Source: Cantharellus purpuraceus | Lineage: Eukaryota; Basidiomycota; Agaricomycetes; Cantharellales; Hydnaceae | Reading direction: 5' to 3' | Length of the DNA: 64,000 nt | Assembly: GCA_025174535.1 (NCBI GenBank) | Contig: JALBUN010000010.1 | Coordinates: forward strand, 2,108,001 to 2,172,000 | Shown: piece after piece, positions 33,244 through 44,757 of the stretch | Numbering within the stretch: position 1 is the first letter of the stretch | Layout of the letters: the number at the start of each line of letters is the position of its first letter | Translations under genes and position numbers: made by a program | The notes under the pieces: model-generated | Database searches by the model: none | Seen by the model: the letters and a program-made list of their open reading frames with translations, nothing else | What the model was told of the DNA's origin: nothing

Positions 33244-36200
33244 ATGCCTGCCTTCTCAGAGACGATATTAAATGTCTCACGTGCGGCATACTCTCGTTTA
33301 TTGAAGCGAGTAGCCCCAGATCAAGGTGGATTGCTCAGCGGTAAAGATCCGTCCGCTTTCAATTCTACGGACCCCCTGCGCATATGGATTATCCAAGTTG
33401 GTTCGTAACACGTTGACACGTTCTCTGCATGGAGGCCAACCTTTGTCTAGGCGTGATAATGCTAACCACGCAGCTGCTTTCTTTGCCTTTAAGAAAGTTA
33501 CGCCAGCCACGCGTCATTGCAGAGGTGCTTGGCGGCATCCTCCTGGGCCCCACGGCGTTTGGGAGGATACCTGGGTTTACTAAACATGTATTCCCAAGCC
33601 AATCAATTCCTTATCTTTCTCTTGTGGCCAATATTGGGCTCGTCCTGTTCCTCTTCCTGGTCGGCCTCGAGATCGATGGGAGCATCATAAAACGCAATGC
33701 GCGACTCTCAGCGTCAATAGCATTAGGGGGTATGCTTCTTCCCTTCGGGCTCGGCTCTGCATTCTCTGCCGCGTTGTACAAGGAATTCGTGGACCCAAAT
33801 ACAAACTTCACTCATTTTTTGCTCTTTGTTGGTGTTGCATTTTCCATCACGGCCTTCCCCATCCTGTGTCGTATCCTGACTGGTATGTCGTTGTTGGCTA
33901 GTGCGGGTGTACAACATAGGTCTCATTCCCTTTGACCCAGAACTGAAATTGCTCGACACCACTGTGGGCATCGTGGTTCTCAGTGCAGGTATAGCCAATG
34001 ATCTTGCCGGGTGGACGCTCTTGGCCCTCAGTATAGCGTTAGTGAATGCAGCGTCAGGCCTTACGGCTTTATGGATTCTCTTGACATGTGTTGGGTGGGC
34101 ATTGTTCCTCCTCTTTCCCGTGCGGAGGGCATTCTTGTGGCTTGCGCGTCGTACGGGTTCTATCGATAATGGCCCTACAACGTTTTTCATGACGGTGAAT
34201 ATTTATTATGACGTAAAAGTGACCTATGGCGAGAGTCTGCTTTTCAGGCTACGATTCTCCTGGTTTTAGGTTCTGCATTCTTCACGGATGTCATCGGTAT
34301 GTCTTCAAACAATCATCTTATAATACAACGAAGTCATTACGACTAGTGAATTAACACAGGTGTTCACGCAATCTTCGGTATGCTTGGCAGCATTTCAACT
34401 AAACCCTCGTCACTCAATCCATTAACCAGGTGGTTTTCTTGCTGGACTTATTATTCCACGAGACGGAGGACTTGCCATTGCTCTCACCGAAAAGCTTGAA
34501 GATATGGTTTTAGTTATTTTCCTTCCACTAGTAAGCTTCATTACCCTAGTAACCCCCAAAAAAACTCACCTCCAGCCTATCCGTTAGTATTTCACGCTAT
34601 CAGGTTTATCCACTGACCTTGGTTTACTCAACAATGGTGTTACATGGGGGTACACAATTGGGATCATTACTCTGGGTGTGTTCTCATGTAACTTTCTTTT
34701 CGTATTCAATAAGCTCAGATCCGCCCGATAGCGTACCTTGGAAAGTTTGGTGGCTGTACCATCGCAGGTCGAATTTCTGGTTTCAACTGGCGTGAGGCTA
34801 CTTCCATAGGGACACTAATGAGTTGCAAAGGGTGTGTAAATGCCAAAATGTTCAGGAGAAAGGCTGTGTTTTTAAACATTGTATTACTGTTGCAGCCTCA
34901 TTGAGTTGATTGTACTGAACGTTGGGTTGGCAGCTGGGATCTTGGACACGGTACGTTATTTTCCTCTTGTTAACATAAGGACTACTCTGACGGTGTCCAT
35001 TAGCGCGTGTTTTCAATGTTTGTCCTTGAAGCTCTGGTGCTCACCTTTATGACTTCCCCGGTGATCATCAAACTCTATCCCCCCAAGTACCACAAGCGTG
35101 CCGTGGCCATTGGCACCAACTTTGACGGCGTGGAGGAGAGTGTCCTTGAGAAGGACGGAAGCCTGACAGGAGGAATCGCAGGAGAACAGGACAGCTGGAA
35201 GACGCGTTTCACGGTCGTCTTGGACAAGATGGAGCATTTACCTAGTATCATGACAGTTACACAGCTCCTTCATCCATTCACGCCTCACCATACACATCGA
35301 ACCGAGGGACTAGGAGGTTCACGCGCGAGTTCGTCCTCTTCCACGTCTTCTGCACAGCTCCCTACGACCCTCCCGGTGATTGACGCGTTGCGCCTGATTG
35401 AGCTGTCAGACCGAACCAGTGATGTGATGAAATCCAGCGTGTCAGACTCACTCATACACGCTGATCCACTCCTGAACGTGTTCCGAACGTTCAGCGAGCT
35501 GAATAACGTCCCCATGTCGGCATCGCTGTCCATAGTGCCCTTTGACGGACGTGCGGGTAGGGTGGCGGAGCACGCCAAGGAGAACCACTCGCAGCTGATC
35601 CTCGTCCCATGGCTCCCGCATACTGTGCCTGTGTCGCACGCATCCGGGCATACAAGTGTAGGCGAGCATTACCCGCACACGCCTGTGACACCCAGTGGCG
35701 GGGGGACGAACCCCTTTGATGTGCTGTTTAATTTCGGGATCGCGGAGCAGTCATCGTCGGTGATGCACTCGCATTTTGTGTGTGGGATATTTGCACAGTC
35801 GAGTGTGGATGTGGCGTTGTATGTGGACCGTGGGCGCTCAGGAGGGCCTGCGACGCACTATGGGAAGCAACATATATTCTTGCCGTTTTTTGGTGGACCG
35901 GATGATCGGTTGGCACTGTCCATGGTGGTGCAGTTATGTGGGAATCCGGGAACGACGGCGAAGGTGTTCCGGGTGATGAAGCGGGAGCTTGTGGTTGAGC
36001 AACCAGAAGTTCCAGAGCTGGTCCATACCACGGATAAGGAGAAGCATGGTGAGGCACTTGTAGCAGCCTTGTGGGACAGCGGGCTTTCTCATAATTCGGT
36101 ACGTTGTCCAGCCGCTCATGGGGTTCTTGGCCTCTGATCATACTTGCATTTGTTCTGCTCTTGCCACAGGCCTCCGTATTGCCTGACACTGTGTACGGAA

Positions 36201-36622
36201 ACGCCAGCACACAGACCCGGCTCCAATCCGAAACCGCGGATAACCTCGCATGGGAGAGCCTTGCCTCACCCTCCTCTTCGTCTTCCTTATCCCCCGCGAT
36301 CCGCGCAGCACTCGCACGCGTGAAATTTATCGAGTTCACCTCCCCCACGCCGCTGCGCGACATTATTGCGCGGGCAGAGGCAGAGCATGAGGTGGCGATA
36401 CAACGAAAGGAACGGCCGTTTGTGGTGGTAGGACGTGCGCGGCGACTGGCTGCCGAATCGCATCATGCGGAGCTGGATCAACTGTTGGAGGGGAATGGAC
36501 ATGTCGTGGGGTCTGAGGTGAGGAAGACGATGGGGGAGGTGGCGACGGCGTTGGTGGTGTCGGCGAGTACGGCGGGATTGGTGATTGTGCAGGCTGCTGA
36601 AACGTCGTCGGCAAGTGATTGA
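33244..36622 (+). CDS. K+/H+ antiporter, CPA2 family (KHA1-like)
   Basis: A polytopic monovalent cation/proton exchanger; in yeast Kha1 this type acts in endomembranes for K+ and pH homeostasis. Seen: start MPAFSETILNVSRAAYSRL and GGLLSGKDPSAFNSTDPLRI, then after a ~50-base intron the exchanger core: LRQPRVIAEVLGGILLGPTA, GLVLFLFLVGLEID, FSITAFPILCRIL, VVLSAGIANDLAGWTLLAL, GVHAIFGGFLAGLIIPRDG and YFTLSGLSTDLG. Next come LGKFGGCTIAGRISGFNWRE and SPVIIKLYPPKYHKRAVAIG. The cytosolic C-terminal part (from ~35,040) contains FGGPDDRLALSMVVQLCGNP, as in other fungal KHA1 proteins. About nine introns are needed, the last near 36,099-36,170. The frame is intact to the TGA at 36,620. Confidence 0.9.
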
Positions 36623-36816
36623 GACTGCTCCAATCGCGTTTGATTTCCTTTAAGATGATTCACTGGCATGTGTACACATTGTATTGCGTGGGTAATTTGT
36701 ATACTATACCATCACGAGATTTTTGCGTTCCAGAGCTGTTGGGTGGCTGAAGTGTCTGAAAAGTATCGCAGACAGCGACAAGAGAAGGCCGTAAATGATC
36801 AGTGTACATCCCATTC

Positions 36817-37048
36817 ACGCATCTTGTGAAGTGTGTAATGGACAGTTGCGAGGCCCGTATCATTGCATAGTGTATCATGGTTAGACACGAGAGCCTGCTG
36901 AAGCAAAGCGAAAGTGAGGTATCTGATCATCTACGCATCTTTGTGAAGTGAGTAAAGGATAGTTGCGAGGCCCGCATCATTGCATAGCATATCATGGTTA
37001 GACGCGAGAGCCTAATGAAGTGAAGCGAAAGCGAGGTATTACGTGTAG
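36817..37048. repeat. Tandem duplication, two ~116-base units
   Basis: ACGCATCTTGTGAAGTG at 36,817 and ACGCATCTTTGTGAAGTG at 36,933 start two collinear units that also share TTGCGAGGCCC, ATCATGGTTAGAC and GCGAAAG. Differences are mostly C/T or G/A changes. It lies between the convergent 3' ends of the antiporter and the glycosidase gene. Confidence 0.75.
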
Positions 37049-37146
37049 TGGAAATCTGAAATCCAAGCAAAGACGATCGATGTTCGGAGTCAAGTGCGAG
37101 GTCATGGTAATGTGATCAACCTTAATAAGGTAGTGATCACAGGTTC

Positions 37147-38648
37147 TCATTGAGTCGCCATCCACGCGTCCCATGCAGCGAGAAGCATCAGGCCAAACGA
37201 CTGTCCTTCAGTAGACAGTTTACCCTGCTGTGACCAATTCAACGGATCAACCAAGGGGGACATCACCCCAAGGTCATCCACACCCCGAGTCACTGCTTCC
37301 CGGATTTTTGAAGCGACATTAGTATAATTCGCGCCGAACACAGTGGGGTTCAGTACGGCGGACCGATACGCCACTGAGGCTAATGCGGCCGACGACGCCG
37401 CGTCGCCGAATGTGGGCCCACCTTGGATGTAGTCTGGAACGAGGTTTTCAGGCGTCTGTGGAGAGGTGGGTTAGATGGATTGAGATGAAGTACTTATTTG
37501 ACATCCGAGGTCATACCAGTGCCGCAAATGCGCCGTCGAGGATTTCCTTGATCCAGGATGTGAGGTTGCTGATTTCGGAGGAAAAGCTGGATGCGAAAGA
37601 TGATCTATGGAGAGTAGCTTGAACACGCAGCATACCAAGTGCTGCCCATGCGTTCCCTGATCCAGCGTCGTCAGACCACCGTGTAGTATTCAATATTGGG
37701 TAATAACAAACCGGTGGCCCAAAGACCTTGATCAACGAATGTGCCGTTATCGTCCACAATATGAGCCCAAAGCGGTCCAGTCGGGCCCTGTTGAAGAAGC
37801 GCGCTGCGGTACAGTTTACACTGCGTGTAGGCTTCCGTCAACAGTGTCTTATTAGATGTGACGGCGCCATACGCCGCAATGAAGGGAAATCCCATATAAA
37901 CACCGTCAGCCCTGGGGAACAAACGCGCAGTTGTGAGGCAGTGAGATGACGGTGAATGTGATTTACGGCACTTACCAGTACTGTTTACTGTCAATGCGAT
38001 GCGATATGGCGCCCGTTGAAGTGCGAGGCGCTATATTTAACACCTATATATTCAGATGTTTTTTGTGTGCGCTGCATTGTCGAACCTAAGAAATACGAAC
38101 GAAGTTTAACTGCGCATCCGCTGCGTGTTGCCAGAAAGCCTTTCGAGCGGGGTCTGTGTAGGTCCCTAATGTTCCACGCTAGCTTGTGAATACATGTCCT
38201 GTCATTGATTGTACGAGTACTTCACCCAGGAGGACTGCAGAGCCCGCTGAAGCACCATCTAATGCAGCACCATCCAAGGCATCGTTGATCTGTTGACTCA
38301 GCCTTCCATCACTGGTCTGTCGCACAGCTGCACTGAAAGCCAGTTGAAGCGCTGGAGCAGGAAGGCCATGCGACTGAAAGGGCGAGCTCGCAAAGACGGA
38401 ATACTCTGGGTTATCTGTCTCTATTATAGCGCCGGCAGCAGTCCCTTGTTCCCAGCTACAAAGAACACAATGGTCAATGTAGGTCGTCTGCGAATACGTA
38501 GTATATTATATTTGAAGGACCTGGTTCGAATAGAAGCCAGCATGGCGCCTTTAATTCCATCTACGAGAGAGCTGTTGCCCGCGGCTCCCGCCTGGCAGAG
38601 TATGAACAAGAACACAAGCCACAGTAGGCCAATTGAGGGGGAGAACAT
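37147..38648 (-). pseudogene. Secreted six-hairpin glycosidase-like protein with an in-frame stop
   Basis: Starts at ATG 38,648 with a signal peptide (MFSPSIGLLWLVFLFILCQA). Splicing gives ASIRTSWEQGTAAGAIIETD, LQLAFSAAVRQTSDGRLSQQ, VLLGEVLVQSMTGHVFTS, then a TAG, then RGTLGTYTDPARKAFWQHAA, RIDSKQYWADGVYMGFPF, GPLWAHIVDDNGTFVDQGLW, TGNAWAALGMLRVQATL, TPENLVPDYIQGGPTFGD and LSTEGQSFGLMLLAAWDAW. The fold resembles GH88/GH105 six-hairpin enzymes, with ADGVYMG as the probable active-site region; the substrate is unknown. The TAG at 38,179-38,181 sits where a Trp (TGG) would fit and cannot be spliced out simply. Everything else is in frame, so this is either a recent null allele, readthrough, or a sequence error. 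Confidence 0.75.
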
Positions 38649-40205
38649 GAGGGACAAGGAGAAGGTCACGATGCAATATCAATATAGAGCATATGCAGGG
38701 GCACTCAGCAGAGTGCCCATGCCCAACAAAGATCCGGCACCCTCGGCAGATCAACGAACTGGCTAGGAAGGTCTTGCAGGTGAGCCTTGCCGCGGAGGCA
38801 AATTGCACTTCTGGTGCGTGGACGTGCATAAATGGCATGCAGTGCAACTCGGCAATCAGCCTTTATATAAAGGAAGACTGTCCAGCGCTACAGGAGAACT
38901 CCCAATGGTGGCAAAAGCAATGGAATGGTAACGAGTCAGGTACATAGAGATGACCAAATACCATGAGCACCCTGACGGTCAAGTGCAAGAGCAAAGTCAT
39001 AGGAGGCAAAGTCATAGGTTTATAAGAAGGAAGCGGTTGCTAATCCGCCTTCAACATGAAAAGAACAATGTCATCTCCCACTACTCTAAGCTAAGCCCCT
39101 CGAAGATGGTTTGGACCTCGATGAAAACGCTACGAGGTGTGACCTTCCATCGAAATTGGTGACAACTCTGTGCCAGCTTCGCGATGTCTTTGCTGCATAT
39201 GAAACCAACGGAAAATGTGCGGCGCCTCGTAAGGTTGAAGTGCCCATAGCAATTAAACTGGGCCCAACCGAATTAACGCTGTCAACAGTTGCTATACCCT
39301 GGTTCCGCATTCACACCACATTCTCTGCTGTAACGGAAGTACATAGCAGAGAGTGGGTTGGCAGGGAAGTAGGAAGTTGGTATGAAAAGCTTGCGGTACG
39401 TGACAAAGATGATATGGAACCGACTGGCGGAAGTGTTCTTCGTAGTAGTCGGGAGGTTGACGTCTAATTTGCATCACTAGGCCAAGAGCGAGAAGCGTAA
39501 AGAAAAATTTTTCGCAGGCGTCTCGCTGTCAGTCACACAAGTGTCACGCGCGTTGTCACCTCAACAAGACAGTCTTGAGATAGTGGTGATACAGACTCGG
39601 AGGCCCATCCTGCTGCAGCAAGAGCCTGTTCCTTCAGCACAGATCGCCCGTTTGGGATATTTATTGTCAAGGTCTAGAATCTAGGTAATAATGCCGTACG
39701 CCGTACTTCATACCTTGGAAAACCGCCAGCAGTTGAATCGTATAAAGGCACCCGTCGTCGTAAAAACGTAAAGCATCCCGAGAAAGTCAATCGGACATGA
39801 ATGCCGTCCATGGCTTAGCTTCCTCTGCCTGCGGCATGGTAACAACATACATGTCTTGAGGACTGGGATTATGAGTAGAAATGGAAAGGATTACAGCCGC
39901 ATGGCCAGAGCACATGCTCGGGTGAGTTGAGGTGATGCTGTATCCTGAGAACCGCCAGGTTCAGAAGGGAAAGAGTATAACATAACTTGCCAGTTGACAT
40001 GCAATTGTCCAAAGTGCTTGTCTATCGACAGCTATAATCGACTTGTTGAGTCTCGATCGAGGGTGAAGTCAACGTTTGGAGATTTGAGTGTCTGGCCGTG
40101 ATGGTTGTCATAACAGATTCGCAACACTAGGACAGAGTCTTTGCAGCAGATGTTCAGCGGTGAAATGGCCAGAATGAGATGCCATGCCTGCGGACATTCA
40201 GCCGT
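38649..40205. other. No confident gene
   Basis: Contains the promoter side of the glycosidase gene and a plus-strand frame near 39,111-39,467 with no recognised motif. I see no splice pattern, repeat or RNA gene that I can defend. Confidence 0.35.
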
Positions 40206-40727
40206 TCAGTTCTGGAGAACGTGGTGTGAGGCTGGAAAGGCCATAATCAGAGGCGGCCGAGAAAAGCATGGGCAGAAATGACGACCGCCCGTTATCTTCG
40301 GCAGCCAATAATGAATGACATTTTGAAATGCCATGTAGTCAAAGTAGTCAAAGTCACCAATGACGGGAGTATGCCGAATAAGGGCCTTCAGGAAGCGACC
40401 CGCATGTAGACTTTTGACGTCTCTGATGCACAACTCGATGTGGTTTTGATAAGAGTTTTCGCCACAGCTCGGGCAGTACGATGCGTCGTACCTTGGAGGA
40501 AGCCTTCTACTTTGGATCAACGCCTCAGGGGCCACGAACACTTTTAGAAGGTGCAGTGAGTGCAATACCAATCTTGACCCTCTTGTTCGGTATCCCATTG
40601 CAACATGGAACTGTTTGTCAGGCCTGCCTCGTAGGTGTTTGAAGTGCACGCGTGTATGGGGGTCATGCGGAAGATTACTTGATGCGAGCACGTTAGCCGC
40701 TCTCACGACCCTTTCCCACAAGTTCAT
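40206..40727 (-). CDS. Hypothetical protein with a possible CCHC zinc motif
   Basis: A 173-codon uninterrupted frame with a true ATG at 40,727, divergent from the kinase gene (140 bases between start codons). The product is basic and His-rich. It contains YCPSCGENSYQNHIELC, a C-x2-C-x8-H-x3-C arrangement that could bind zinc. No family is recognised. The length is modest and a chance frame is possible; the spacing from the kinase promoter is in its favour. Confidence 0.35.
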   Translation of the reverse strand: MNLWERVVRAANVLASSNLPHDPHTRVHFKHLRGRPDKQFHVAMGYRTRGSRLVLHSLHLLKVFVAPEALIQSRRLPPRYDASYCPSCGENSYQNHIELCIRDVKSLHAGRFLKALIRHTPVIGDFDYFDYMAFQNVIHYWLPKITGGRHFCPCFSRPPLIMAFPASHHVLQN

Positions 40728-40866
40728 CTCTGAACCGCTCAGCTCGACTAACGCTCCTTACTTTGTTTGTTATCGTGAGCATCTTCGTCTTGTGTACCAA
40801 CTGCTCAAACAATATCATACAGAATATCAACAACTTGTACTTTTATGTGTCTCAAGGAATAGCGGA

Positions 40867-43800
40867 ATGGCTGCCCAGGGACATAAGCATTCAGCTTCGC
40901 TCACAGTGAATCAAAAGGCTCAATTAGCCAATGCGTATAACGAGCTTGGGAAGGAACTGTCGTCACAGAAGATTAGAGTAGTTGGCAACTACACGTTAGG
41001 AAGGGTCATTGGCGAGGGTGAGCACCTATCCGGGGTGTCTAACTAAGCACGCAGCCTCATTTTTCGTGTACAGGCTCGTTCGGTACGGTTCGCATGGGGA
41101 CTCATCGACTTACCTCGACTCGCGTTGCCATAAAGCAGGTCCCGAAGGCTATGTCTGCACAGCTCACGCGTGAGATACATCACCACCGCCGTTTGCACCA
41201 CCCCCACGTCACGCAGCTGTATGAGGTCATTGCAACGGAGAACTACATCTGGCTTGTCACTGAACTATGCTCTGGCGGTGAATTGTATGATTATCTTATC
41301 GAGAAGGGTCGCTTGTCCGAAGAAGAGACACGCATCATTTTCGGTCAGTTATGTCTTGCAGTGGGCTACACACATGACAAGGGTGTCGTCCACCGTGACC
41401 TTAAACTCGAAAACGTTTTGCTGGACGAGCGATGCCGCGTCAAACTTAGTGATTTCGGTTTTACTCGTGAATATGAAAGGGGCAATTTCATGGAAACTTG
41501 GTGCGGTACGACAGGGTAAGCGATGTTCATTCATCATGCACAATGGACTCTCGTTGACACCCTACAAGTTACGCTGCCCCTGAGATGTTACTTTGCCAAA
41601 AGTACTTGGGTCAAGGTACGCAGACTTTCCTCTGAATTGAGCGACACATGTTGAAGCCAGGGACAGAGGTCGATGTGTGGTCTTTAGGTATTATACTATA
41701 CACACTTCTAACTGGTGCTTTACCCTTCGACCACGATGATGAGATCATTCAGAAGGAGCTGATTATACAAGCAGAGTACGAAGATCCAGAATGGCTATCA
41801 TCAGGTAACGTGGGCAGGTCACTTTGTGAGTCATCCTGGCTGACATCGTAGCAGAGGCTCGAGATCTAATAAGAAGAATTTTGCAACGGGAACCATCGAA
41901 ACGACTTACTATCAAACAGATTCTCAGCCATGCCTGGTTTGCAACTCCTAAACCTGTCTCATCCCCCCTGGTCCTCTCCCCTGAGGCTATAGAGGAGCCG
42001 GACCCACCTCACCAATCTACCCATGCGTCCATGTCTTCGGAAGCCTCGGACTCAACATACACTACATTCCACTCCGCGACTTCAGACTTCTCGCAATCCG
42101 CGCCAACGACGCCCGACGAAGCTGTCTCACAAGAGGATGACTTGACGCTTCTACATCTTAATTTGAGCCAAAGCACCATAAAAAGGCTTGGTGCAGAGGC
42201 TGACTATGCGCCTCCTTTGTTCACTCCTCCTAGAAGCGGTTCGAGGACACACCAAATAATTACGGAGGAGCCTCTGCCTATACCCTCTTCTGTACCCTCT
42301 GCCTATATTGGTAGCAAAGCTCCACCGGCGCATCCTATGCGAACACCAGCTAGGACAAAACGTCGCTCTGTTTCTTCAACCTTATCCACACCCTCATCTC
42401 CTGCATCTCCGACACATCCTAATGCTCAGCCGCCTCAGGACTTCGTTTCTACTCTCAATACGCCAGCCCCCATTGTATTCTCTACTCCACTCGAACGCGA
42501 GCTGCTCAACAACCTAAGCGCCCTTGGGTTCGACACTGGCCAAATGGTGCACTCAGTGCTGACAGACGCCTGTGATAGCTCTGGTGCCCTTTGGTGGATG
42601 ATGCGCAAGAAAGCAGAGAGGCGAGCGTTGGAGGAGGCTACCAGAAAGACTGAAACGAAGAAGGATGATCTTCTCCGAGCGCTGGACGCAAGAGCATCCC
42701 TGGTGCATTCGGAATCATCCGAGTCTGGGCTAGAAATGAGCGGCGCAAACCAACACTCGGTGCCAGTGCACTTGACACCAGCAGGACTAGGGATTGCGCC
42801 GGATGTTGGGATTGTACCCCCTACACCTACAGTACCCGAATCAAAAGCTTCAATGACGCCGCCTCAAGTCACGTCTCCGGTATTGCTATCGCCTACTCCG
42901 TCACAAGCGGAACTTCAGCAGCGTTCCACCCTTAGCTCTCCAAGCAGTCAGAATGGCAAAAGTCGCGTGACCAAACCGCGCTCTGCGAGTGTTAGCATCA
43001 TGCAACGGGCGACGACAGCTCTTGAGGCTGCCGGCCTTGTCCGTAAGAAGTCAGAGGAGAAGGTTCGCAAGGAAGAACTTGATAAAGAGCGCGAACGTGA
43101 TAAGGAGAGGGACAATCACAAGCCTAGAGAGCGGGAGGAAAAGGAGAAGCGGGCGACAAGTGGAGAAGACTCGCGCTCGTCCGGAGCTTCCCACCATAAA
43201 CTGACCAAGTCTCCGCCTTCCAAGCCCAAGGATGGAATGCCCACTACACCTGATATGGAGCTCTCGTCATTAACCGGGTTGCCTTCTGCCACATCGCCAT
43301 GGGTTATTCATCCATCTGCATCCACCTCATCGCATGTGGCGCCTACACCCGCTAATTCACCTGGAGACGGTCCCTCAGCAGTGCCTAATCCGTCACCCAT
43401 TGGCTCCGCCGGCGGGAAACAACAAGGAAGGACGCGAGCCAGCATTCTGCACGCGTTCCGTATGTGGTTTAACGATGATCGCAAGGGAAAGCGGAAAGCT
43501 CCACCAGTCACACACCCGCTCTCACACCCACATCACCATGTAGCTCATTCGATCACTACACCGACTTCTGCAGGTTCTATACGAGGCGGACGCACCAAGC
43601 GACGAAGTGGCAGTGGATCAGCACCCATGAGACGTGGGGGGCATCAGAAGCGCCCGTCAGCATCTTCACGGAGATCTAGTAGCGTGAATTCCCGACGATC
43701 ATCTGTCGCGTCGGTCCAAAAGATCGCCATGGAGTATCAGCATCCGGATGACCCTTTTAATTCGAGACGGCGCTCGTTTGGCACTAGAACGCCAACTTCA

Positions 43801-44757
43801 GAGCGAGGCGATTTCCCTTCGCGACCATCATCTATTCGTAGCTTCCAGGTAACTACACCAGGACTGCCGCCTATCCGTCGGCGATCACATTCACCCTCAG
43901 ACAGCTCCACTGGCTCGGGACGTCGCAGTATACGTCGTACAGATTCACCCTTGCAGCGGTATCATCGCAGAGGTGGATCGGGTTCCTCCACGCGAGTAGT
44001 GAGACAGATTAAAACGGTTCATCCTCATGTTCGGTCTGATTCTGTGGCGTCTTCTCACCAATCTGCTCCATCATCTCGTCCTGGTTCATACCATGAAGGT
44101 AGTGAAGCGGAAGTTCCGGCTCGAAACAGTTCACCATTTCGACCCTCATCACGGCAAAGCGATGACACGCCGCGCAGGGCTCCATATAGTACTACGGTTC
44201 TTGTAGCTCATAAGAGGCAGACCCCATTCCGCCAGCCATCTTTGAGCAGATCAAGCTGGAAGAAGGCGTGGGGCGTGGAACCTCCAGGCTGGAAGTCGCG
44301 GTCGACGGAAGCGCCCTTCGAAGTGTTGTTTACCGATGACCCTCGAACGAGCGTCCGTGACGTTTTTTCTGGGCGCCCGTCTCTCAACCTCGGCGATGAG
44401 GATGACTGGATTGACGAAGACGACGAAGTACCGTTTGCAGGAGGGCTTGGACAAGTGCCGATATCAAATTCTCATCCTCCTCCAACGTCCTTGGAGACTT
44501 ATCATAAACCTGAACCCATTGTCTTGTCCCCTCCTCCCCGAAGCTCGTCTCGTCCATCCGCAATTTCAAAACGTGCAGGCAACCGGAGTAATGGGAGAAA
44601 AGCTTCACACTCGCCCGTGGCTTGCACAAGTCCTCTACCTCAAACGGTAGAGCATAGTCAGCCTGAGAGTAGAGGTGCAAGAAGACAGCTTCCTGCGCGA
44701 GCCGAGCCAGCATTCCGACACCCTATTCAAGAAGAAGACGAAGATGAAGATGAATGA
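40867..44757 (+). CDS. Serine/threonine protein kinase, CAMKL group (Kin4-like)
   Basis: The N-terminal kinase domain starts near residue 40: YTLGRVIGEG then SFGTVRMGTH (glycine loop split by an intron), VAIKQVPKA (ATP-binding Lys), VHRDLKLENVLLDE (catalytic loop), LSDFGF (DFG), CGTTGYAAPEML (activation loop end) and DVWSLGIILYTLLTGALPF. It ends at RLTIKQILSHAWF. Four short introns lie between about 41,018 and 41,850. A long C-terminal exon follows (from about 41,850 to 44,757), disordered and rich in Ser, Pro and Arg, with a helical charged stretch (KEELDKERERDKERD) and an acidic end. Basidiomycete kinases of this layout are usually labelled Kin4-like, acting in spindle-position and polarity control. 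HSL1/GIN4-type is the alternative. The whole frame is intact. Confidence 0.85.
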
